Shown here piece after piece: positions 55,389 to 64,000 of a stretch of 64,000 bases of DNA. Position numbers and translations under genes: made by a program. This DNA is from Xanthoparmelia taractica (Eukaryota; Ascomycota; Lecanoromycetes; Lecanorales; Parmeliaceae), in NCBI GenBank assembly GCA_033085395.1, contig MU853191.1, positions 62,001 to 126,000 of the forward strand. The letters run 5' to 3'. Below the pieces are notes generated by a model. That model did not search any database, had not been told where the DNA came from, and saw only the letters and a list, made by a program, of their open reading frames with translations. The first letter of the stretch is position 1. Each line of letters begins with the position of its first letter.

Positions 55389-57467
55389 ATGAAGATTAAG
55401 ATTACAAAGAACCCTGCACTCCCCGTCAATGCATCAGTGACATCCCACATCTCACACAGGGGGAGTTCTCAAGCGCTATATACCGCCTTCATCGCACCAA
55501 CTATATCTCCACTATAAATGTTCTGTTTAACCTCCCATGCGCTTAATACCGAAAAGATTCGCTAGGGAGAAGCTGAGAAATTGGCAAACTACCTTTCCTT
55601 CCTTCCTCCCTCCCTTCCTTCCTCCTTCCTTCCTCTCTTCCTTCACTCGCTCCCTCTCTCCTCCCTTCTCTCCCTTCCTCCCTTCCTCTCTCTCTTTCTT
55701 CATCACTTCCTAAGTTCTAAAACTGAACATAGGATGCATGCTCCAAGCCCTCTCTCTGTCCCTCCACCCTCTCGTCACGTCTAAAAATGGTATGGTTAGA
55801 GGGAAAGCATAGCATAGCATAGTATGTGCCTTGGCTTTGAATACTTGGGGTAGGGGGGATAAGAGGGCGGTGGTGGGTGTTGGAAGTTTGGGTTTGGGGG
55901 GGTTTTCGGTTCATGGGGGTTTTGTTTTTTGTTTTTTTCGTTTTCTTTTCTTTGGTTGGTTGGTTGGTTGGTTGGTTGGCTGGTTCTTCCGTTTGGTTCT
56001 CTGTCCTTTTCACCCTGGCTTATTTTTTTACTGTTTTGACTTGACGGTCTTGACTGCCTTGGACTTTTTTCTGATCTTTTCTCTCGGCAGGGCCTTTTTT
56101 TTTTTTTTTTTGCGTTTGGGTGACTGACTTTTCTGCCTTTGTTCTAACCTTTTTTTTAAACCTTTTTCTGTCGTGACTTTTGTTAAATTTTCTCGATTAG
56201 TGATTAGTTTTCGGATTGAGTGAGTGAGTGAGTGGTTGGTTGATTAATTGGTTGATTGATCGATTGATTGATCGATTCAAATGAATAAATAACCAGGCGT
56301 ATCTAGACTGAAGTCGTCAGTCAGTCAGTTCCAGCAGGGGTTTCTTTTACTCTTTTCTTACGCTCTTTTTTCTTTTAGGTGGGATGGATGTCCGGTTTGC
56401 TGGCTGGGTTGTGCGCTGCTCGTTGTGGGTGAATTGTGGGCCGAGGATCTCGGGGGTTGAGGAACTCGGGGGTTGGGCGGTGTCGGTGGTGGATGAGAGG
56501 TTCATGAGATGGAGATTGCTGAGTTGAGTCGTGAGGATGTGCTGTACTGCACTGCACAGCATATTTAAACCAAACCATGCGGGGGTTTCTCTCTTATTCT
56601 GTCTGGAAGTACAAATTTGATGGAGTGGGCGGGTGGGGATGTAGATGATAGTGGTTGCTTTGCGGGTTTCTTTTTCGGTAGGGAAGATGGGGGAGATGGG
56701 TGAGGGTGGGTATATTGCATGTGCTTGTGAGTTAAGAGGGCGGGGAAGGGAGGGGAGAAGGGGGAAGGAGAGACGCTTGGGAATTGAAGGAAGAGGGATG
56801 TTGAGGTTGGGGTAGGGGGGGATGATGGAGAGTGTGATGAGAGGGGATTTGATGACGGAGGAATTGAGGGATTGAGGAAGGGGTAGGAAGGAAAGAGGAA
56901 GGGGGGTGAGAGAGAGAGAAAGGTGAGAAGAATGGGGAGAGGATAGGGAGAATGATATCGAGAATGATGGAAAAGAATGAAATATGCTTGTGCTCATTGA
57001 TAGATGAGATTGCTGAATATGATGATCAGTGGAGTTTGAGCTTTGACGATACTTCGAATTGGGGCTGCAATTTCTTGAAATGCGTATGGTCGAGGGTAAA
57101 TGCTGCATACTGAATCGGAAATTTTGAGGGTTACAAGCCTTGTTTTGAACAGGATTATTCTTGAGCCCTATTCATTTTGAATGCCTTGTTCAGAATGAGA
57201 TCCACTGAAAAGGCCAGATATTGTCGGATTACATCCGCCTCTCATGTTTTAGACCGCGTCCATGGGGTTGGTTTGGAAGGAGGTTTGAAAAAGAAGAAGG
57301 GGAATATAAGGTTGATGTATTGTACTGGTAACGGAGTAGTCTGGATGGCCCTTCCCTTGCATCGTCGTGAGCCATTTTGGAACGGCTAAAAGTTTCAGGC
57401 CAAGTCCGGACTATGGATGTTGTAATGCGGCTCCCCATGTGCTCTTTGTGTGCGAATGCCTCAAAGC
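55389..57467. other. Low-complexity intergenic DNA
   Basis: It contains CCTT/CTCC pyrimidine tracts (55590-55710), a GGTT array (about 55957-55982), T runs (55920-56165), GAGT and GATT repeats (56217-56278) and a G/A-rich tract (56680-56950). Frames here are compositional. No gene is supported. The sequence gcatagcatagcatag occurs at 55806. Confidence 0.55.
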
Positions 57468-58523
57468 TTAGCTTCTTGCTATACTCTCGGGTAGAGCTCG
57501 ACGAGCTGCCTTCACCGCCTGATACCTTTCTTCAAATCCCTCATCCTCGGCTTCTCTCAATTCCTTTACGATCCCTAAGACTTCAGGCCCGTTTGGGCCA
57601 AGGAGCAAGCTTCGAAGATCCTCGCCCGTATTCCGTCTTCCAACACTCCAGGGGATTGCGGTGTCAGGGACGACAACCGTTACGTGTCGTAAGGGCAATG
57701 CTCGCATTCTATGCCAAAAAATGAGAATGTCTTTGTCTCTACATACACTAATATGCGAATCGGAGGTAGCATGAAGTATTCGCACTCCACTGAGTTCAGA
57801 GATGAAGGAGAGACCGAATGTCTTTGTGCATTCCTCTGCATGGATGGAGGGCCACCTAAAGTCGACGTGCATCCGCGTAAGCTTCTTTTTCTGCGTCGAG
57901 TGAAGGCCATTCATAAAGACCCTCAATGTCGCAATATCCTGGAAAGAAAACGTGTTGGTGGTCCAGAATATCATATTTGCTTCTGCGTATATCTGTCGAC
58001 ATACTCCGAGAAGAGATAGATGGAGCCTCGGTTTGGGTGGCTCTAGGGCAGCCAGAGGTGCGGGCCATGAACGGAATCACCGCGCTTGATAGGCCAAGAA
58101 GATAGGCAGTGACTGTGACGCTCCCTGAACGCAGTGCTACGATGTTGGACAGGTTTGTTTGAGCGGATGTGAGGATAACCAGTGACAAATTGCTTGTAGA
58201 CTTCATCCTCGGAGACAGCGACTGTGCAAACGGTATGCCAGAGCTTCTCCGGGTTATCGACGTACATGAGATGTATGAATTGGTGGCCGACAACGAGGGA
58301 GAAGATCATCTGCCTGATCTCCCTCCGGAAGCTTTAATAGCGGGGAGGTAGATGCATTGCGTTGGATGCTTTGCCCATCAACCTATAGTTCTCGGCGATA
58401 CTGGGTCACTTCCATTGCTTTGGTAGCAGCTGATCGAATGACGGTCACTGCTTGTTTCTTTCTCTTAGCAGGTGGTTTTGTTGGCTCTGTACTCGTACCA
58501 CCTAAGAGCTTTCGCTTGGTCAT
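57468..58523 (-). pseudogene. DUF7730/2EXR-like fungal protein relic
   Basis: From ATG 58523 the minus strand reads MTKRKLLGGTSTEPTKPPAK with RKKQAVTVIRSAATKAME, a basic N-terminus. It then reaches a TAG shortly after TQYRREL (about 58391). The family-typical motif SPLLKLPxEIRQMIFSLVVG at about 58350-58290 needs removal of one extra G after LPE. The next part is FIHLMYVDNPEKLWHTVC. After another frame change the C-terminal half reads IFWTTNTFSFQDIATLRVFM and KKKLTRMHVDFRWPS, then the tail to 57468 in one open frame. The combination of LP.EIR..I...VlG.. and ILW.TNTFSF.d is characteristic of a large fungal family of unknown function. Three lesions make it non-functional as read. Confidence 0.72.
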
Positions 58524-59431
58524 GGTTAAGGAGGGACTAGAGGGTAAGTGGATATTAGGAAGATGGAATGGTATCCGAAGACCTTTGGAAGACTGAGGAG
58601 TGCAGGGATAAGAGATGAATTAGCACAACTCTCTTACGAACGTACGTTGAAGAATTGATGTTGGAGGCACTACAGTAGGAGGACGCAACGGGGACTCTGG
58701 GAGCACCCTAAAGCAGCGCGTTGCGGAGACTACCTTAGCCCGGGAACGGGAAGCCTTAAATCCCCGTGGTGCCGCGATGATCACCGCCCCGCAGTACATT
58801 AGTGTGTACTTCTAAGGTACTTTAAGCACTACCTTAGGTAAGGTACTTCTACCTTATAAGCGGGGACCCGCGGTAGCCGCATGCCATAACGACATTTGCA
58901 CCTACAAATATTCAGCTGGATATAAAGTCCCGATGCCACGAGAGGCGGCCAGTCTTCTTAGTATTTTGTAGTTCCCACACATATCTTTACATACTAGTAG
59001 ACGACAAGCTCGTCTCTACCTGAGATCAGCTTCCGATCACTGTTCTCTTAAAAGTGCACGTCTATCGCCTCCATTGTGCGCAACTTCTACAATTTTAAAA
59101 CTCTTGAAGGTTGGAATACAAGAGTAGTTCTTTCATCCATTTGTCTACTGCTTTCACTCATCCATCTGGAAAGGATCATGTGAGAACGACTGTTAGATTT
59201 CTATCTGATGAACAGAGACTAGGCTTGAGAAGCGTCCATCCCATGGCCAAAGAGTGTGCTAAGGAAATATGCAAGGCAGTGCAATATTTAATTCTTCGCC
59301 GCCCTTACTACCTTGCAGCGGGAGAAAACTTCGAGGATCGCAGTCACTTAGCACGTGCCATCCGTGTTACAAAAGTGCCTTACAGAAGAAGTGTCAGTGA
59401 AGAAGATGGGATACCAACATGCCAGGGAGCC
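58524..59431. other. Spacer with palindromic AAGGTAC motifs
   Basis: At 58811-58858 there are clustered copies of TAAGGTAC, CTACCTTA and CCTTAGGTAAGG, partly palindromic. They belong to the dispersed motif family described in the findings. A plus-strand frame up to 59545 overlaps the minus-strand relic and lacks an ATG, so it is not called. Confidence 0.5.
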
Positions 59432-60034
59432 TTACCAGCAGATATTGAATTCTCCTGGAGGATCAAGGTTGCCACCTGTCAAGGCCTTGAAAGCTCCCTC
59501 GCTCAAATCTTGGGGCAGAGACTGTCAGCGAAATCCAATATTTAGGAAAAGAATACTAATACTAAGGTGATTTTCATCGCATGAGGGACAGGTATCTCGG
59601 ACTGTAGCAACGACCACATTTCCCACTCCGTTGTTGTTGCTACCGCCTCCCTGGTTCGTGATCTGAATTTAGCGGCCACAATATGGTCCTGGCGACGCGC
59701 TGCCTTGCCAGTAACTGGACAAAGCAATGATCTCGGAGCTATCCTGAATTTGAAACCTCATATCAGCGAAACTCTTCGCGAGAAGTGTTGTGAGTACGAC
59801 AGACTCACAGGATAAGTTGCGCCACAAGATCCCGGATTTCCACCCTGTTCGTAGTAGGTGGCCTCGCCACAATGACTGCAAAAGAAGTGGATCAGAGAGC
59901 TGGAGCGGATGAAATCTGCGCTGGTTCAACCCACGTTACACGGCGTTCTAAAGTCGCATTTTCACTGTTTGCGGCAGGCATAGCAAAGCTTTGAGTGGCC
60001 AAGTACAGACCGACCAAGGCGAAGCTGAAAACAT
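59432..60034 (-). pseudogene. Secreted double-psi beta-barrel (RlpA/expansin-like) protein relic
   Basis: The minus strand encodes a signal peptide (FSFALVGLYLATQSFAMPAA), reached from ATG 60034 only after a one-base shift. A short linker SENATLERR follows. The double-psi beta-barrel starts with CGEATYYEQGGNPGSCGATY (about 59873-59815). A GT-AG intron then leads to DSSEIIALSSYW and PGPYCGR. An in-frame TAA at 59669-59671 follows where a Lys is expected. Next come IQITNQGGGSNNNGVGNVVV and ATVRDTCPSCDENHL, the conserved ATV.D.CpsC core. After a further intron the C-terminus is DLSEGAFKALTGGNLDPPGE, ending at TAA 59432. Secreted members are common in plant-associated fungi. Phase at the first intron also does not fit, so there are two or three lesions. 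Confidence 0.82.
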
Positions 60035-62831
60035 TGCGGGAAATATGTCCCGCTGATTGTTCTACAAGTTATCTTGAACAAAGTGGAATATGTTTTTGAT
60101 GTGCTGAAGAAGAAGAAGGTTTGGGTGCGCCGACGTCGCCTTTATATATCTGACTTGCCAGATTCAACGAATGGCACCGTGCGGTCATCGCCGAGTTCAC
60201 CGCCATGCCTCTTGCAAGCGGTGAAAGTCTTCATCAGCAATCGATGCATCTGTAACGCTGACCTACTAAGAACCTGAAGTGACCACAACTTCGTAGCGGC
60301 TGGCGATGATGTGCTTGATTGGGAAAGTGGTCCGACCCATAGCACTGTACAACACATCTGCGCATTGCTAATCTCGCTGAAGAAACCTTGCAGCTCACAT
60401 CTAGAACGATCTCGGTATACGCAGGTGGCTGACTGTTGCATGACGCATCCCGCTTTTGTTTTTCATTCCGTAAAATCAGCCGAGCTTATCCAGTCTTTGG
60501 AATACTTTAGAGCTTTACTCCGGCCAGCAATGTCTCGAATCAGCAATTCTAACCTGTTTTGTTGATTTCTCGCGACAGGAACACCCGTCGCTTCTCCTCT
60601 TCTCTCATCCTGCATTTCAAGCCCTCAGCATCAAGCCCAAAGGTACAACCTGTGCGCCACAGATTCTGAATTCCTCAGCTCTGTAAAACTACGAAACCCT
60701 TTCTCTTTTTGGGTACCATAATGATGCCTCGTCCCACAGAAAGAGCATTCAACTCGTTCACTGCATCTTCATCGACACAAACTAATGGATCTTTGTAAGG
60801 CATACGGAGACGAGGGCTGAACGTGTCACCGTCGCCTCCCGTCCCGATCAAGGTAATACAGCGAACTTACTCCGACCGGCAGAGACGTCTCGCTCTTTGA
60901 AATACTCTGACCGACCGGCCGCTGCTTTTTCAAAGGCATCGGACAACCTCGATCGTCGGCTTCGATGGTCATGCGCTCAGATGACTAAATGGAAGACCTT
61001 GGGCGGACAAGAGTATTCTTTTACGTGGGTGGGTAAAAAGCAGACAAAACCGACGTTGACCGCGGGCGTTTGGGAAGAGTGAGTAATGCTCGAAAATGAT
61101 AGTGGGCGACATGAACAACGGCATTCGAATGCCCTCGCAACCCGGCTCTTGACAATTGAGAATTACATCCATGCATACATATAAACGTACCTATTACAAA
61201 GCCTCGTTGTAACAAACCTCCTCTCCCGAGATTCATACACACTATGCGGACGGATGAACAAAGGAGTGACACACTTCAAAGGCAGCAGCCCTCCTTAAAA
61301 CTATACACAGGCACTCTACACAACTTCCACCTAAACCACGCACTAACCCAAAGGACAGAACTGGGAAGGAGAAATAATGAGAACTACCAGCCCATTCTTC
61401 CTCTTCTTGTCTACCTGTCTCTCTCCCTGCCTGCCTCCAATAATTCTACAACCCCTTTACCACCGACCTCCCCCCTCAAACCCCGTGCATCCTAATTGAG
61501 AAACGTTATGAACAATCCATCTGATGTTAATCGACTCCCCCCCCCATAACCTGCCTGCCCTACCCATAAAAGCACCCAAAACCATCACATATAACCCGCC
61601 TTCCTACACCTTCCCTCCAAGAACCGTACAAATTCCACATACAAACCCCACACGAATCCCACATAATCCAGCTACACTTCCCCCCCTGTCTCCCTCCTCC
61701 CCTCCCTCCCTCCTTCCTCTATCTTTTCCTTCCACCTCCCTCTCTTCCTACTCCTCACCCTCTACCCAGATAGCCTCCTTTCTTCTGCTACCCAGCCACC
61801 CTTCTCCTTCTACCCAACGACCAAACACCCCCGAAGCACCCCGGAAGCACCTCCCAAGTCCACCAACTAAACACCCTCCTCTTTGACAACCAAACCTAGT
61901 CCAGTCCAGTCCAGTCCAGTCCACCCCTCAAACCCATCCCCAAGAGCAGTCCATACCAGTCTACAATCTCAGTACATAAGCCCTTTCCACTTCTACAACG
62001 TAGTAATTTTAACGAGACATGACTTTACCTGTGCTTCTGGATTTGAATTTGAGTGTGAGTGTGAGTATGATTTAACTTTGACTTCGATTCTGAGTTCGAT
62101 TTTAGTTTTTTTGGCTTTGACTTTGAATGTGATTGTGCTTTTTTGGTTTGATTGTGCTTAGGGGGATCTACTATAATATTAATATTAATTTCGGGTTTGT
62201 ATTTTGAAGTGGGTTTTGGTTTTGATTCTGGTTCTAGATATGAAATTGATTGTGATATAATCTTGGATGAAGGGGATGGAACATAGAATGCATGCATGCA
62301 TGGGATGGATAGGAGATAGGTGGGGAGAAAAAGATGGATGGATGGCCGAATGGGTGTTTGGATAGATGCATGCACGTACGGTAACGATACGAAGCTTAGG
62401 GAAGAGAGAGGGGAGAGAGAAAAAGGAGAAAAGATGAGTAAGGAGATCAAGGTCAAGGTCAAGGTCAATATTGAAAGGAAGTGAAACGGGATAAGAACCG
62501 TGGCCTACCTAGTTGGGCTCCAAGGCACCTAGGTTGAAGGGCTTCTCGCTGGAAGGTAATTTTCTGAATAAGGAAGGGGGACGGGATAAGAAAGGGTACT
62601 GGCTGCCATAGTATATCGAGGAGGGCACAAAGAACAATCAAAGATTGAGCATGCATGCGTAGAAAGGTATATAAAATCCGTAGACCCGAAACCCCGAGAT
62701 CACGACGTCAAAATGGGTATATCGCCGCTCTGATAAGGACACCAACAATCTCTCACATCCAAATCGAGAGCAACAACTCCACCGCTATGCAAAAGAATAC
62801 CTCCAAGCCCTACACTTCCCACTGATCGGGA
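60035..62831. other. Gene-poor stretch with simple repeats
   Basis: Frames at 60142-60565 and 60897-61082 have no known motif. From 61230 to 61880 the plus strand is C/T/A-rich low complexity. A CAGTC array lies at about 61896-61924, TTTGA/GTGA-rich sequence at 62040-62150, a GCATGCATG run at 62289-62300 and an AAGGTC run at about 62450-62466. An ACCTAGTTGGGC/CACCTAGG pair lies at 62506-62534. Confidence 0.5.
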
Positions 62832-64000
62832 CTACCGTACAAGGCCCCCAACACCCTCCATCGCCTTTCTCTGCCTGCCCAACCAGCTCTTCGGAGCTTC
62901 TGCTCTCCGTTGCAAAATGACGTTGTTCATCTGCAACCGGCCTGCGAGATCGTGATACGCGGACGCCATAAGTTTGAGCTCACGCTCCAGGTTCTTCGTG
63001 TACGAGATTTCAGCGGACGATGGAACTTCCTGCGATTCCTACTGTCAGCAGCGACGTATGATGATACGCTGGTATACAAGAGGACGAGACATGGAGAAGC
63101 TTCTCAATGATAGCCAGTGACCCACCTTCGTTACTGGTGTTTTATTCTCGTCCTCCACACAAGCTTGAGATGAGGCATTGATCCGCTCAAGACGGGCCTC
63201 AAGGTCTTTCACAAGGGCATCCTGTTCTTCGATGTGCTGTTGCCAAGTTTTGTCAGCATCAGCCTCCACTGCCTTTAAAAATTGAGAGTCCTCTGGGAAA
63301 GCGTGACGAGGAGGCTGCGGAAGTGTTTGATGAGGCGAATGAAGACAAGCGTGATGAGGAAGTTCTGGGTGATGATAATTTCCGGGAAAGAGAAAAAGTC
63401 TTGAAGGCGTTGTCTGAAGGAACGAGCTCTCTGCATACCTTCTGGGCCTTTGCTAGCTGTTCTTTGCCTTCCTCGATCTTGTTTGCATACATTTCAATTT
63501 CCTTATTTGAACCGTTGAATTCGGGTGTCACAGCTTTCCGCAGAATGTCACTCGATTCTTGGAGAACTTTCTCGTTGGCTTCGGCTTTCGATTCAATGTC
63601 ACCCTTCTGAATGAGAAGCTCATGAGAATCGTGCCAGGCGGCATTACGCTCCTCGGTCAAATCGACAAACATCTCATTCAGCCGATTATGTCGCTTCCGC
63701 AAGGCATCATGCTCAGTCTGGAGTTGTCTCAGTACTATTGAGTTTTGCATTCTTATCTCTTCGACGACCTGAAGCTTGGGTTTATCGACCAATTCTCCTT
63801 CGAAGAGGTCAACAGTCAGATCTGTCAACATGCAGTGGTTCTCGAAGGAAGACATACTATCACTCTCTGCTGCCTCAAGGGCCCTTTGGGCCGCTGACAG
63901 CTTTTCTTTGAGATGGGCGCACTGCTGCTGCTGAGCTTTGACCTGTTGCCGCATTTTCTTGAACATCTCGGTGCTTTGAGTATTGTAAGCCACAAGATCC
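62832..64000 (-). CDS. Hook-family dynein adaptor, C-terminal part (cut by window edge)
   Basis: Fungal Hook proteins link dynein to early endosomes. Three minus-strand exons are visible: 64000-63439 (open at the window end), 63290-63126 and 63029-62832, all phase 0, stop TAG at 62832. The chain is coiled coil with heptads, for example MRQQVKAQQQQCAHLKEKL and LRQLQTEHDALRKRHNRLNE, then FLKAVEADADKTWQQHIEEQ and LVKDLEARLERINASS. The C-terminal cargo-binding end reads YTKNLERELKLMASAYHDLA and RRAEAPKSWLGRQRKAMEG, matching the fungal Hook signature. The N-terminal Hook domain must lie beyond position 64000. Length of the visible part is about 308 residues. Confidence 0.82.

Noticed and set aside
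59111..59545. 144-codon plus-strand ORF
   Set aside because: It lacks an ATG and is antisense to the C-terminal part of the double-psi barrel relic, so it is treated as a shadow.
1..64000. tRNA genes, rRNA, CRISPR arrays, transposon proteins
   Set aside because: On reading both strands I saw no tRNA B-box-like GGTTCGAATCC context, no rRNA, no spacer-repeat array and no transposase, integrase or reverse transcriptase motif. A tRNAscan and repeat search would be decisive.

Overview
The window is nuclear DNA of a filamentous ascomycete (Pezizomycotina). Genes are split by short GT-AG introns, and core eukaryotic genes are present: CENP-C/Mif2, PEX16, RNase H2 subunit A, TRM9, tubulin cofactor B, adenylate kinase, coproporphyrinogen oxidase, ATG8 and a Hook-type dynein adaptor. 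Fungal-specific families also occur (BYS1-like secreted protein, NCE101, AIM9-like kinase fold, fungal bZIP and MYB types). Intergenic DNA is rich in polypyrimidine tracts and microsatellites. I cannot fix the class or species from sequence alone. I saw no transposase, reverse transcriptase, rRNA, tRNA or CRISPR array.

Layout. 1-9 kb is a gene graveyard: SnoaL-like fold (minus, about 1.2-1.6 kb), F-box/LRR-type protein (minus, 3.1-4.9 kb), anhydro-N-acetylmuramic acid kinase (minus, 5.9-7.2 kb) and a 2H/AKAP7-like phosphoesterase (plus, 7.85-8.6 kb), all interrupted. 9-10.8 kb is pyrimidine-rich minisatellite plus a degenerate tandem repeat of about 110-130 bp. A five-exon bZIP factor follows (10.8-12.4 kb, minus), then an O-methyltransferase with one reading-frame break (14.2-15.7 kb). 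16-24 kb is a core block: PEX16, Mif2/CENP-C, RNase H2A (divergent from Mif2) and TRM9. 24-27 kb is empty apart from a hexamer array. 27-32 kb holds a MYB-like protein and tubulin cofactor B. A class 3 lipase relic lies at 33.5-34.5 kb. A Shu2/SWS1-type SWIM protein and an unnamed multi-exon protein converge at 37-41 kb on three hairpin-forming repeats. 42-52 kb has adenylate kinase, a BYS1-like secreted protein, a broken AIM9-like gene, HEM13 and ATG8 (divergent). 52.7-55.4 kb has a small two-exon NCE101 gene and an intact F-box-like protein. 57.5-60.0 kb has two more relics (a fungal DUF7730/2EXR-like protein and a secreted double-psi beta-barrel protein). The right edge cuts a Hook-family gene.

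How they relate. There is no pathway cluster. The pattern is a contrast: every housekeeping gene reads through cleanly once introns are removed, while most accessory genes (secreted enzymes, F-box/DUF families, metabolic extras) carry frameshifts, nonsense codons or lost catalytic residues. Lesions that can be read directly include one-base indels and transversions, so they do not look like repeat-induced point mutation. Either accessory genes are decaying by relaxed selection, or some single lesions are assembly errors; the relics with many lesions cannot be explained by assembly error.
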